NCBI GenBank assembly: GCA_002682825.1
Contig: NOKP01000002.1
Location: 434,001-498,000 of the forward strand
DNA: 64,000 bases
Reading direction: 5' to 3'
DNA from: Neonectria sp. B-13
Lineage: Eukaryota > Ascomycota > Sordariomycetes > Hypocreales > Nectriaceae
Under the pieces are notes generated by a model. It ran no database searches and was not told the DNA's origin. It saw only the letters and a list, made by a program, of their open reading frames with translations. Shown here piece after piece: positions 1 to 11,697 of this stretch (positions within the stretch are counted from its first letter, which is position 1; each line of letters starts with the position of its first letter). The translations under genes were made by a program, and so were the position numbers.

Positions 1-2032
1 CTCCCGGTCCGCACAAATGCTCAACGATAGAATGCTGCCAGCCACAGCAACCGAGTATGCGTAAAATGAAGACTGCACATGACATCCTGCAGCAGCTGCC
101 GTGTCCAACAGGTCTACGAGTTTGCAAGCATGGTCGCGGGAGGTCTGGACGGTCTGGGCCCAGAAATTGGGTGGCATCCGACACTTGAGCTTCTGAAGCC
201 GCAGCCGGAGGAGAAAGGGATGATTGAGGAGACAATGACACAAATGGAATATGTTACGAGCAAATATAACCCATCCAACTGTGCCATGGTCAACATCGCC
301 ATTTGGCAGCCTATGCCGAGCAACGATGTCGCTGACGGGACGGTTTTCAGACTGCAGGTGGTGCTCGACCAAGAGAAAGTTCGTGTTGAGTGAAGCAAAA
401 TTGGATTGTGAATCCCAAGGCAGAATCTCGTCCGTATCTCGTTGATGCAGGACGTAACGAGCGCATCGACCGAGGGCTGACGCGGCTAAGATTGTCAGAG
501 AAAAAGTTCCGCATGAAGGTCCCAGCTCCGTGTTCCACTTTAGCAGCTTGTGTAGCGTTGGTGTGCTTGCGACAGCGCCGTCACGGAATATATGTTGGTC
601 GCATGGGAGATGGACGTGACAATCGTCGTCGGATATAGCGGGTGGGCGGCCTTGTCCGCATGATACCAGCTTGTCCAGCAAATAGACTGACCAAAAGGCC
701 CTTCTTCGCTCTTCTTGTTCAACGATGGGTAGGTCACTGCTGGGCTCCTTCATGAGCTGTAAATCTTGGGAAATGCGGACAGCCAGGCCAATTTTCAGCC
801 AGCCGGAGCTAGTTCGGCCAGCTACTGCCAGTTAGATCGAGGAAGAAAAAGAATTTCATGCAATGCTGTTCATGAGAACTGACCTGTGAAGTCTATGATC
901 GCGAGCATATTTGTTGCCTGAGCAACGTAAAGATTGAGACTGTTCTCAGCTGTCATGTGGTCACTGAGGATGGACAGCCAGGCTTCTCGGGCGTAGGCTT
1001 CCGTGGCTTCATGGATAGATCCTCGAAAATTCTCGACGTCCGAGAACCGGAGAGCAGACGCCAGGACCGCAAACACGACGCACTTGGGTAGCAAGCCGTA
1101 GGCCAATCTATCTCGAAAGGTTTGCTCGTGGAAGTAGGAATATGGTTGATTGTGTACGTGGAGGAAGAAAGAGTCGATGAGGGACTGCGTCACAGAATGG
1201 CTGGGGAGTGTATTAAAGCGTCTAAGAGTCCAATTAGAGGGACAGTCAAATGGCTGAAGACACTCAAGCTGGAACATACGACGTATTTGGTGTTTTCGCT
1301 ATTGGCTCTGCTTCCGATGAAGTTCGAGGGTGGGGAGAAGGAGATTCGGTAATTAACTCGCTGAAGAATGCTTCTTGGTCATTGAAAGCGACCAAAGAAG
1401 GGTCCGGGGAAGGCGATTCCTTTGATGATTTCGGCCTGCAAATGCGCTTGTCAGACCCAACGGAATGGGATGATGCAGTGACCGAGGAAGGCAAACCCAG
1501 GATTTGACAGGCCTTTGCCACTCAGCCGGGCAAGGTGCGACTCGATTGTTTTGATCCTGTTCAACAGCTCTGGCTTTTTCCGAATATTAGCATAGGCCAT
1601 CCATGGATGTTCACTTTGACCTCTCACATTATTTGCACCTGCGGTAAATGAGAGCGACGGAGCCCCAGCTGCACTTTGGCGACCATGTGTCGCGGAGGAC
1701 GATGTGTTGGCGACGGTGACGGAATACGGCTCGTATTGGCAAACCCGATCGACCCTTCGGCAGCTCATACATTTCGGTCGGTCGCCGGAGCACTTCGTTT
1801 TGCGATTTCTGCTGAGCCGTCAGCCATCCTTGGATTCCTCACATCGGGATCGGGCCAGTGGAGGAGCTGCATACCGGCAATTGGTACAGGCCTGGCGGAT
1901 GCGACGGATGCTCCCAGGCAACGAGTTCGTGCTCGGGCGTCGCTCGCGAGGTGACCATGATGAAGCTTGGGACTCCACATCGCCTGGGATGCCTTGATTT
2001 GACATTTGCTCGAACGAATTAGCTGAGATCAT
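1..2032 (-). CDS. Zn2Cys6 transcription factor with fungal-specific regulatory domain (3' end beyond window)
   Basis: Nuclear DNA-binding regulator; target genes are unknown. I read five exons: 2032-1875, 1811-1497, 1435-1280, 1221-884 and 824-1. All junctions are in phase and give 597 codons open to the left edge. The Zn2Cys6 cluster is split by the first intron: CTNCR in exon 1, then RNRKTKCSGDRPKCMSCRRV and VCQY in exon 2, giving all six cysteines. A linker with LLNRIKTIESHL resembles a short coiled coil. Exons 4-5 carry the fungal_trans middle-homology region (FNTLPSHSVTQSLIDSFFLH, then GWLKIGLAVRISQDLQL and RRRAFWSVYLLDKL). The start at 2032 is the Met before SANSFEQM; Met at 2005 is an alternative. 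The 3'ss of intron 1 is CTCAG and restores the Cx2CRx2RxKC spacing exactly. Family assignment is firm; function is not known. Confidence 0.9.
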
Positions 2033-2397
2033 GATACCCTTTTTTTCCGGGGGCCAACGCCGAAGATGTGAGATTGGAGAAAGTGCAAGGAGGGAAAGGG
2101 TATTCGGTATCCGGGTGTGGAGAGAAGGGCACGCGGGGTAGTCTAGTCTAGCACCCATGTATTTGGCTCGTCATAATGTAAACTAGTCCGTCATTGGTTA
2201 TAATCTGAGTTATGCGGAACGGGCGGGTCTAATTAAGTCAGAGGATGATGAATCGTAACGCCAAGCATATTCCGGGGAAGCTGGGGAGAAGTCGAGGGAG
2301 CTAAGGCCTTTCCCCGTCGCCTAACGTCCATAGCAAATGATTGATATTTGTCATGGCATCTAGATAACGAACGTCTACACACTCATTGGCCGGCCCT

Positions 2398-4387
2398 CTA
2401 AAGCTTCGCCTGTGGCCTTCCCAGCTTCTTCTTAAGCAGCGAGTTTCCCAAAGCACGAACCAAATGCTTCTGGTACTTCCCACTCCCAGTTTTCGGGATA
2501 TCATGTCCGACATCTGCCTCTCCGACCCAAAATATGTGTTTTGGTTCTTTGTGTCGACCCAATGTCTGCTTCACCCAACTGCGCACCTCCTCGTCTGATG
2601 GTCTGGTAGATCCGCCGGTGGCTTGCTTCAGGAAACACGACACAGCCTCACCATACTTGTGATCATTAAGGCCAACCACACAGCACTCGCCAACAGCAGG
2701 GTTCTCCAATAGTCGATGCTCAATCTCACCTGGAGAGATGTTTTCGCCGCCTAGGCATCAAGGACCATGTCAGTTTCTCAATGGAGATGAATTACAGAGG
2801 CGTACTTACCGCGGATAATCAGATCTTTGACCCTACCAGTGATGTGTCCGTATCCCTCCGAGTCAATAAATCCTTTATCGCCTGTATGCATCCATACTAT
2901 TCCGTTCTCATCTTGCCGCATTGCTTCTCGCGTCTTGGCCTCGTCGTTCCAGTAGCCTTTTTGCAGTGCAAAGCCGGAGGTACAAATCTCCCCCTGTGCA
3001 CCGATTGGGACAATTTTGCCATCTCCATCCACAATCTTTGCCCCAGTGTGTGGCAAAACCTTCCCGATCGTACTGAACATCTTGTCTTCGCTGTCGTCAA
3101 GCGCAGTGATGAAGGTCACAGGGCTCGTTTCTGTCATTCCATACGCGATGAGCATTGACTGGATATTCATGCGCTTTCTGAGGCTCTCCATAAGAGATGG
3201 GGGCACTGGCGAGCCGGCTGCTAACCCTGTTCGGATAGTCGTGATCGGATGCGACTTTTCCGTAAGCTCATCGAGCTCGGCTATGAACATCGTCGGCACC
3301 CCAAGGAGGGCTGTAGCCTTTTCGCGGACTACCGCGTCGAGAACTCTTTCCGCGTTGAAGCTGTCGGATGGGAAGATAATGGAACTTCCGTGGCAGAATG
3401 AGGCCAGAAACCCCATGACTAGTCCAAAGCAATGGAATAGAGGTGGTGGACAGCAAACAACGTCTTCTTCCGTCAATTGCATGGCTTTGCCGACGAATCT
3501 CGCATCGTTTAGCAGATTTCTAATTTTCTCGGTTAGCGCAATGACAATGGCAATAAGTCATGGGTTTCAACCTATGAGTGAGGGAAGCTGCTTTTGGCAA
3601 ACCAGTGGTTCCTGATGAATCTGGTCAGCCCCGTCTCTTAGGTTTCGAACCACAGTGCATCCTTGCCTGAAGTAAATTGAAGGTTGAGAACATCGAAGTT
3701 AGAGACTTTGTTCTCTGCTGTCTTCAGGGCCACATCATCTGTGGCAGACAATGAACCACCGAAGAAATGCGAGTAGGAGTATACTCTTTTGTCACCCCAT
3801 GGAACATCCGACTTTTCTAACATGACAATCGTCTGCGGCCCTGCATTTGGTTGGGTGTTGGAGAGAACCTTGCTAATATGCTCCGAGAGTGACCGTGGTC
3901 CGATCGTAGGCGCGATAATCAGTAGTTTGCATTCTTTGTTGTTAGTTCCATGATTGTCTAGGTGAATAGAGAGAGACTCACTAACTCGGAGAAGAGCTCG
4001 ATGTAGCTCTTCTGGAGAGAACATGCTGTTCATGACCACAACAGGACAGCCAAGACGTGCGCCACCAAGAAATGTCTCTATATATTCATGGCGGTTCCCA
4101 GCCATAATCGCAAGGCAGTCTCCGTGTTGCAGGCCGGCAGCAAGCAACCTACCAGCCACTTGTCGGCTTCGTTCTGCCAAGTCTTGGTAAGATAACCTGA
4201 CCGACTGCCATGGGAATACGACCGCATCGCGCCCTCCATATTTCACTGCATTATCCTCGATCAACGCACCAAGTGTTATTTCCAGTAACGCTGGCGTCTT
4301 GGGACCGAAAATAACAGAAGGTCGTTGTTGAACTTGGGCAGAGGGGAGATCTAGGGTAGCTTGGCTGGTTGCCTGCAGGATCTCCAT
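2398..4387 (-). CDS. Acyl-CoA ligase-like AMP-forming enzyme with PTS1 signal
   Basis: Adenylate-forming (ANL) enzyme expected to activate a fatty or aromatic acid with ATP and CoA, probably in peroxisomes. Exons 4387-3667, 3611-3572, 3519-2810 and 2750-2398 give 607 residues. The P-loop reads FTSGTTGLPKAA across intron 1. A5-type motif YGMTETSP, HTGDKG and GRVKDLIIRGGENISPGEIE follow, and the C-terminal catalytic lysine motif is PKTGSGKYQKH. The last residues AKL match the type 1 peroxisomal targeting consensus. Intron 1 (3666-3612, 55 nt) starts with GC rather than GT (TCAG|GCAAGG) and lies within the P-loop. Introns 2 and 3 are ordinary GT-AG (52 and 59 nt). The substrate cannot be told from the sequence. 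It could serve a fatty-acyl precursor pathway, as in many fungal secondary-metabolite loci, but no synthase is next to it. Confidence 0.9.
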
Positions 4388-5859
4388 GGCGAACGATATC
4401 TGTAATCAGGTGCAGTGGGGGGGCAGGAAATAGTTAAAAGCCGTGAAATACAAACTTAAAGAAACATATCGCTTTGTATGGCAAATTCAGGGCTCACCAT
4501 AGCTTTAACCTAGGATTTCTGTCTCTGACAAGCTGGTTGCTCAACCGCCGCCGGGCACCGTCGGACCGCCCAATTTCTCTCAACCTCCGCTAAGTTACTC
4601 TTTTACGGGGCTCTCATAACGGCACTGTAGAGTCTCGTCCATTGTCTCGAGCACTAACCCTGGTCGACTCTGGTTGCTCCTCCCCTTCTCTCTCTCGCTC
4701 CAATCGAGAAGGAGAGTTACCGAATTTCCCGTTTCGGCTAGTTTTGAGCGGTCCGAGTCTCGGACCGAGCGGGGATCCACACTTCTCCGGTCCCGACCAC
4801 GGGCATGCCGGTCCAAACGTCAAGTGCTTGTACCTTCCTCCGCATCAATAGTCGACTTATGTTCAACAACGGTTGCGCATAGCCAAAAGATTAACAGCTC
4901 TCAAAGCAAGAACAATATATCAGGAGACAGAATGGGTGGTAAATCAGACCCTATGTCACTATAGCACATATCTAGCCCAATAAATGAGCAAGTGGTTTGA
5001 ATGGTGCTCGGCAGGCTCTGAAGTATGTCACCGATTGCGGTCTGACCCACGCAGTCCCTTTGGGTCACCATTCTCCTAGGGAAAAGCTTCAGGAAAGTGC
5101 GCGGGAAAAAGTCCTCATGCAGGCTATTCACAAAGTTTATACCTCATTCCACCCAGATGAACGGCTATTCTCCTATTGCTTGGACGTATATTACACACAG
5201 CTCAGCATCATTGCTATCTTGAGTCTGACTCATCTGGATAGGATCGACTAAGAAGGAAAGCTTATTGGCCTTCTAAAAGCAGTTGGCCTATCGAGAGGGA
5301 ACATGCTAGACAACGTTGTCTCATAAAATGACTTTACTGTCACCGTTGGCATTCTCTAGATCAGGAATGGAAATATCAGGATCCTTAGATAAGGGGTAGT
5401 ACTGTTCAAACGATAGAGGGCCCTCCAAAGGGGAGGGGTTGTAGCTAGAGCGGGCTTATGCCAATGTACCAAGTTCTTCAATGCTTATGAGCTAGTTCTC
5501 TTCTAAACCTCGATCAGTATCTGGGATGACGTGGTCTGTTTATGTCTTTTTAACAACTGACAGCTTCTCTGTCTACATACTGTCCATGATAATAATATGG
5601 AAATTGGAGCCGTCTGTGTACCGCCAGCCGTCTATCTCGCTGTGATTTGATTGTGATGTGCTCGTAAACTGGGTTGTTTTCTTGGAGCCACGACCGGGTA
5701 GCCCTTACACGGGACTTGCGCACTTGGGGGAGATACCCAACACCTGCAGCGTTAGGTTTGCTCGAGCCTCTCCAGGAAACGTGGATGTTCTCGATAGTCT
5801 CCAGAAGAGGGTTAGGGAGAACTGTGGCATCAAGATTCTCCACTTTGTTCGAAAACTAG
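4388..5859. other. Intergenic, no gene recognised
   Basis: About 1.5 kb upstream of the acyl-CoA ligase. Several 60-100 codon open frames overlap on both strands without family motifs, signal peptides or plausible splicing. The 5550-5843 minus-strand frame may be the eroded 3' end of the kinase relic upstream of it. Confidence 0.5.
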
Positions 5860-6160
5860 CACACATAGGGATCCAAGGGAATGAAGACGCCAATAGAGCG
5901 ACTATGAAGCCACAGGATATCCTTAAGTTAGCCAGCCCACAGCTCCAGCGCAATGATCCCCACTGACCAAATATTAACCTTGTTTGTATACGGAGGGCTA
6001 AAAGTCTCCGGAGCCGTATATGATTCTGTTCTTTATACGGTGCTGACTATGCGGCCGCTGGTATAGAGATGCTGAAATCCGCTACTTGGATGTGAAGCGG
6101 TTGACGGGAGACGAGTAAGATGTTCCAACGCGAATGTACTCCTTGATATTGGCTTTCTCA
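5860..6160 (-). pseudogene. Degraded protein kinase remnant
   Basis: Read on the minus strand, three kinase subdomains appear in the right order. At about 6150-6070 is VHSRWNILLVSRQPLHIQV followed by ADFSIS: the position of HRDxKPxNILL and of DFG, with the catalytic Asp region lost and DFG changed to DFS. After an in-frame stop and a frameshift, about 6030-5940 reads TESYTAPETFSPPYTNKV then NIWSVGIIALEL, which matches the APE and DxWSxG motifs. A stop follows at WAG. The catalytic motifs are missing and the frame is broken, so this cannot encode an active kinase. The N-lobe was not found upstream. Kinase identity is well supported by motif order; the subfamily is unknown. Confidence 0.8.
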
Positions 6161-6277
6161 GAAAATTGTTGGATTTGCTAGATCCTGAATTGATTGAATC
6201 AATTGACCACAAGCTCAGAACTAGGGGACATCTATTAATCCAACAATATCCAAAGTCAACTCCCGCTACGAGCCACT

Positions 6278-7242
6278 TTATAGTAGCCTTGATATAACAG
6301 CCTTGATATCCTCATCAGAGAACCTAGGGATACCGAGCAACTCGTTGTCATCCTTCTCCCACCTTGTTTCGTACTTGGGATTATTGTCCGCAACGTGGAT
6401 GAAGTCTAGGAGGCCTTCCATTTCAATGTCGCCTGATTCGAGCTTCGCCATCGACTCTGCGAACATTTCCTCCGTATTCTGATGCTTGACCGTCCAGCCT
6501 TCGCCACCCACCACTTCCTGTGACAAGGCAATGAACTTATTCTGACTCGCGTACGTGTTCGCAATGTAGACCGGTCGGTTAGCCGTCTCTTCAGGGTGCG
6601 TTAGCACACGGACGACGGCTTTGCCGAGCCATTCACGCGTCGTGTAGGCAATCTCGTTGGAGCCTTCGTCATACAGTGTTATGACACGCTCGCGAAGCAG
6701 GATACCCGTGAACCCCGTCTCAAAGCCCCAGTCCAGGAGGCCGCCGTTGTGTACGTCCGTATACGTCGTGGTACCGCCAGAGGCAGCGCATTTCTCTCGC
6801 ATGTGCTTCAAACCTTCCGAAGCAGCCTTGAAGATGGGCAGCTCCCCGATCTCTGGCTTGTTGTTATTGAGCCCGTACTCGGAGGGCAGATAGCGGTAGA
6901 CGCCAGCCGCGACGGCTGCATCAATGAGATTGATTTGGGGGATGCTTTCGACGATGTTGGTGGTATTGATAAGCGCATCTTGGCCCCTAAGAGCTTCCGT
7001 GAGTTCAGGCACGGACGTGTAGTCGACGTGCTTGACAGCAACTCCCACTGGAAATATGTGCTTGGAGCCCTTGCGGGTCAGGACGGTCACATGGAAAAGG
7101 TTGGTGGCAATGAGGGCGTTGAAGATTGGCGCGCCGGTAGTGCTGGTGGCCTGTGAATAGTCAGGTTAGTGATGGAGATGTCAGCTCCAGTTAGGGATCG
7201 ACTAACTCCTGCAATGGCAACGTTCTTGATGTTGGGGACCAT
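6278..7242 (-). CDS. NmrA-like / isoflavone-reductase-like NAD(P)-binding protein
   Basis: Atypical short-chain dehydrogenase-like Rossmann protein, cytosolic, either an NAD(P)H reductase or a redox sensor. Exons 7242-7207 and 7150-6278 give 302 residues, a normal length for the family. The N-terminus MVPNIKNVAIAG joins across a 56-nt intron to ATSTTGAPIFNAL, giving the GATSxxG dinucleotide-binding loop at residues 12-18. VTVLTRKGS supplies the basic residues expected for NADPH preference. A central RYLPSEYGLN matches the conserved (R)F(L/I)PSEFG motif of NmrA/PCBER proteins. The C-terminus (HVADNNPKYETRW) is typical of fungal members. It is divergent from the SDR gene at 8386, with a 1.1-kb region between them. 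The substrate is not predictable. Confidence 0.9.
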
Positions 7243-8385
7243 TATGTGGACTTGGGTAGTTTGGGTGGTACACGTATTAAAGGTAGTCAAGGTAGGTAGG
7301 TTGGAAGAGGTTGTAGAGCGCTTAGTTTTTTTTTTTTGCTCGATTGAAGATGTAGTCTCTATATAGCTATAATCTAGATAAAGCTGATGCCTCCTTGGGT
7401 TTCCCATTGAGCCAAAAACGTCGAGCTAAGAAGAGGGCCTAAATCCAGACCAGGCAGTGTCAAGTGGGTCACAGCGCGGGATGCATCACCGCGACCAATC
7501 CGCTGTCTTACCGCCCACTGCTCGTGAGTGCCGAATCGCCACCTCGCCGGACTCATTCTCGAAGACTTTCGAGGTAGCATACTTCAGTCCCTTAGCTTGT
7601 TGTCCGGATTGGTGAATATTCCATTCAACGTGGGTGTTCGCCGCGACACTGCGACAGGCGAAGACCGGATGGGCCCGCTCCGTTATAATGGCGATTTCAC
7701 GAGCGGAATTAGGACGTTTCATACTTCGCGCACATGGTGTACTGTTCACCAAGTTTCAGTTCAATCTGCCGTTACTTGCTAACATCTGCTGATACTTGGT
7801 AATGAGTCCATCAGCATCAAGAAGCAGTGTCTAGGCGGTCGCTGCATGAAACACACGATGCGAATAACCCCGCGCGTCCTGGAAGATTGATAATTAAGTT
7901 CACTGGTCACAGTTGTGTCTGTGCGCAAACTAGCGGAAGTTTCCATCACGATATGGTTTCCTCGGACAATGAGCATTGTGCGACTGGCCGTCTACTTAAG
8001 TCCGAACGTAAATGACCCCGGGAGGCGAATTTCCGTACACTGCTGCGTGCTTTGTAATGACTCTAGTTTTCGTCAACCGGTGAGCGAATATCTACCTAAG
8101 TCCGAACGCGGAGATAATCGCCGATGCAGGGAAACCATCGCCGTACACGGTCCATCCATCTCCTTGTTGCATATCCGTACTTTGTAATTGACGTGCGAAA
8201 CCCGTGTGTCCATGCATCCGAATACGACACAACGTGTATATATCCGGAGGGAAGGGGACATCATTCGATCGACGGGAAACACACTTCAACCGCACTTGTC
8301 TCTCAGCTCTCTGTCTCGTCGTCAGCCTTTTCTCGTCACAAGCTAGTACACGCCACATAGTATAGTCGGCATAGCTCCTTAAATC
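7243..8385. promoter_or_regulatory. Shared upstream region of divergent NmrA-like and SDR genes
   Basis: A 1.1-kb non-coding stretch between two divergent genes. A TATATA lies at about 8237, roughly 150 bp before the SDR start. An imperfect tandem duplication is visible: the 18-bp unit TCTAC(T/C)TAAGTCCGAACG occurs at 7991-8008 and again at 8091-8108, followed in both copies by CCGTACAC (8033, 8141) and CTTTGTAAT (8050, 8180). The poly-T run at about 7326 lies just upstream of the NmrA-like start. Confidence 0.5.
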
Positions 8386-9202
8386 ATGGCACGGAACGGA
8401 AAGATTATCCTGGTCACCGGTAAGTCTCGTCTCAATCAAACTTGTGCAGCTTATTGAACCTCCAACTCTTCTAGGTGCCAACTCTGGCATCGGCTACGAC
8501 ACATCCTACGCCCTCGCCAATGCTTCGCTAAACAACCACGTCGTCATGGGCGCCCGTTCCAGCGCCAAAGGCCTCAAAGCCCTTGCAGAAATCCAAGACC
8601 TCCAACCTGCCGGCACCCTCAGCTTCCTCGAGCTGGACATTACCTCTGACGAGTCTATCCAGGCTGCCGTTGAGAATCTGACATCCGACTTTGGGGTCGT
8701 TGACGTCCTGGTGAATAACGCCGGTATCTACGGCTCGGAACTTATCACGCGAGAGAATTTCCACGCAGTCTTCGACACCAACGTCTTTGGCACCATGTTG
8801 CTGACCCGAGCCCTGGAGCCACTACTGCGAAAGTCCGCAGACCCTCGCATCATCAATGTCTCTTCTTCTCTCGGCTCTATCGAGCTGCGAACCGATCACT
8901 CGTCGTATTACACGGAAGTCACAAGTGAAACGTATCGCATGAGCAAAGCGGCTCTGAACATGGTCTCAGCAATCCAGTTTTATCAGTACAAAGACTGGGA
9001 GCACCCGGCAAAGGTGTGGACGTATTGCCCTGGGTATGTGGTTACCAACTTGACGGGGGAGGAGGATAGGCAGAAAAGGATTGATCAGGGGGCTGAAACA
9101 TCCGAGACGAGTGCCGAGGGGGTTTTGGAGATTGTGAGGGGGGATAGGGATGCAGACGTGAATAGGTTCGTGACCAAGAGGGGAGAGTTTTATCCCTGGT
9201 AA
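8386..9202 (+). CDS. Short-chain dehydrogenase/reductase (classical SDR)
   Basis: NAD(P)-dependent oxidoreductase, cytosolic, substrate unknown. Exons 8386-8419 and 8475-9202 give 253 residues. The 55-nt intron falls inside the cofactor loop: MARNGKIILVTG joins ANSGIG to form TGxxxGIG. NNAG is present (VDVLVNNAGIYG), the catalytic Ser is in INVSSSLGSIE, and the Tyr-Lys pair is in ETYRMSKAALN. CPGYVVTNL matches the conserved PG motif after the active site. The protein is of the carbonyl-reductase-like type and of full length. Its neighbour on the other strand is the NmrA-like protein, so the two may be co-expressed; that is inference from the arrangement. Confidence 0.93.
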
Positions 9203-9792
9203 AAGTCAAGAGCCAGTGTACTACGCTATCGAAATCTTTTATCCTTTGATCGATACAATCTAGAAATTCGAACATGTTAATCTGAACCAGATATGGCCCT
9301 TGATATCAAGCTTTTCAAGTTACGAAGCCTTGCTCCTCGAATGAGTTTTAATTTAACGAGCTCGGTGAAATGCCCCCCGAACAATGGGCTCATCGGAAGC
9401 GACCATCTCCACGCCTGAACATATTCTTTTAATCTATTTAATAATATTAACTAAAGTTAAAAGAAGACTTATAAATAAAGATGAATACTAATTTTCTTCT
9501 TGTTAATATTAATATTAAATACATTTTAACTAAAATAGTCCAAGGCCTTCCAATAGCACTGTCTACAAGTACAGTCTAGGTAGGCCCTGCACTGCCTGTG
9601 TAACAGTACCGCTCATTCATACGTCAGGCGTGAGGCTAAACCCCGCGCGAATCTGACGTCACAATATCGTCTGCGATGCTAAATACTACCAGCAATCAAT
9701 CGTCGGGCTGAGAGAGGCACTGGATTTTATTCTTCTGCTCATTTCTCTGTGTCTTTCGATTTGAGGAGCGCTGATGAGCATCACCTCGAGTT
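9203..9792. other. Intergenic with AT-rich tract
   Basis: No gene seen. About 9421-9536 is strongly AT-rich with many TpA steps, resembling DNA altered by repeat-induced point mutation or a decayed repeat. No terminal repeats were recognised. Confidence 0.5.
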
Positions 9793-11338
9793 ATGGCAGG
9801 TTCCTCCGCTCTTGTAGCATCTGGTGGGTCAGGTCCATCGTGGCCACTACCTGATGCTCCTAGTCCTTCAGCAATAACAGGATTCATCAACCGCTTCTTA
9901 ACAGACCCTCAGACAATGCAAATCAGTCGACAGTTCCACTCTTCCTGGCACCGAAACAGGCAGGTCATGTGGACTGGCAACATTCGCTCCAAGGCGCAAA
10001 AATGGGCCGATGGGAGAGGGATGCAAACACTGTCGACCGCAATGGGGCCGCTTGCGAACGGCAAAAGTCTACAGTGCCTCGAAGTGGCTCAAAAGAAAAA
10101 GAGTCGGTCTCAATACATGAGAGGTGCCTCGGCCCTTTTTGCGTGGCACATTACTGCTGACGACGTCGTCACAATCCTCTGTCCGCCGCCTCCAGACCGA
10201 CTTAACCCAGGAGGAGGAACGAACATGCAGCTGGTTGAACTCCCAATACTGACTGGCATTGTGGGGGGCCATGCTGTGTCCCGAATTGAGGTTATTCACC
10301 CCATGGTCCAAGGTGCCGAAGACTTCAGATACCAGCTATGGCCGGTTGATGAGGTACATGTTTGGTTAGATACATTTGGTAAGACGGCTATAAAAAGGAT
10401 GGTGTGGTTGCAGCGATCAAGAACATCCCAAGTGCGGCAGATCGAGCAGTTCCTACGTTCAATGTCAAGAGACTCCGAGGAAGACGGACTGTACCACGCC
10501 ATATTGCCTAACAAGGGCTCGGCCGCCGTACCGATGTTTACAACGGCATCAAAAGTAGGTCGACCACGAACATAAGCACTATATACTTCGTTACGCAGTC
10601 GCACGATTGCTGATCTTCAAGCAGAGCCGCCAAGGGGAAATGCTGCTACAAACTACAAATCTGAAACAGGGCATTCGTCTCACTACCGAGCTATCTAAGT
10701 CGAGCAAGCAGTCTAAGGGCAAGGACGTGGACTGTGGTGGGCCGTCAGCCGCACAGCCCAAGCCTCCTAAGAAAAAAAAGAAGAAAAAGAAGAAGGGTAA
10801 TGCAGTATCCTCAGAGGGTTCGTCTACAGAAAAAGAGTCCCTCGGGAAGGAAAGTGGCAAGAAAATCACCAAGACTGTCAGAGTCACGATAGCCAGTGCA
10901 GTCACGAGCAACACGGAACATGACAACACCACGGCTCCAAGCAAGACCAAGAAGACCAAGGCGGCGAAGGAGAACAAGAAAAGCAAGAAGGACAAGAAGA
11001 AAGCAAAGGGTAAGCGAAGTCAGCTCCTTCAAGGATTGTGGATGCCGTCTATTCGCAAGGCTAGGCAGACGGTTTGTTGTTGCATCGTTTGTAAAGCCAA
11101 TCGGGCTTTTCCATCCGCAGTATCGCCCCCTGATTTGAACTCAAAGCCAAAGGCCAACGCCTTTTTGACGTTGACCATGCAAAAGTTGCGCCTACAGGGC
11201 GCAGTGCAAGGTTCAAGCCATCTGATCGGTGTGTCGGTGGAGTGTGAGCTTTGCACACGGCCAGCGCAGAGTTCTTTGTTTTTCATCCCAACAGCTGGTT
11301 GCCTTGCACTTGAGAGAGCGCAGTGTGGGAGAAAGTGA
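9793..11338 (+). CDS. Hypothetical lysine-rich protein
   Basis: I do not recognise this protein. Exon 1 (9793-10554, 254 codons) has a proline/serine-rich start (SSALVASGGSGPSWPLPDAP) and then ordinary globular-looking sequence. An intron 10555-10624 (GTAGGT...CTGAT...GCAG) joins it in phase to SRQGEMLLQTTNL. Exon 2 holds a run of nine lysines (about 10770-10796) and further K/T/S-rich basic repeats (KKTKAAKENKKSKKDKKKAK), which suggests a nuclear or nucleolar, nucleic-acid-binding protein. The 3' end is uncertain. A GTAAGC at about 11009 could be another donor, and the residues after it (QTVCCCIVCKANRAFPS) look less protein-like. The frame closes at 11338 if unspliced. No catalytic motif is visible. 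Confidence 0.5.
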
Positions 11339-11697
11339 ACTTTCTAGGCGCAGTGTGTTGAAGTTTCCGTCTAAATGCTTTCAGCTGATATGGCTAATGC
11401 GTACTGCATGTTGATAACACGGGACCTAAATTGACCGTTCACCGAGTTTTACACGGTATTGTTATCGCAATCTCTAACCGTAGCTTTGTTAGAAACCAAT
11501 TGCAAAACGTAATAGGCCGCTTAGGTTAGGCTTTTAAACACAGACTGTCAATCCAAAAAAAGCTCCACTGTCTTTGAAATCCTCGTGATCGAGATTCTAA
11601 TTTGGAGTCAGACTACCCCTGGGGAAGCCAGGTGTGGTCTAGCGATTAACATTATTGATGTGGTTTATATACAGAGCAAGTGTATCTTGTAGCCCAA
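11339..11697. other. Short intergenic region
   Basis: Convergent 3' regions of the lysine-rich gene and the FAD oxidase. No further gene seen. Confidence 0.5.

Noticed and set aside
4595..4964. Overlapping 70-95 codon frames on both strands
   Set aside because: Arg/Ser/Pro-rich frames in GC-rich DNA, with no family features.
11620..11670. tRNA-like A-box (GTGGTCTAGCGATTA)
   Set aside because: No matching B-box or acceptor stem at a proper distance on the same strand.
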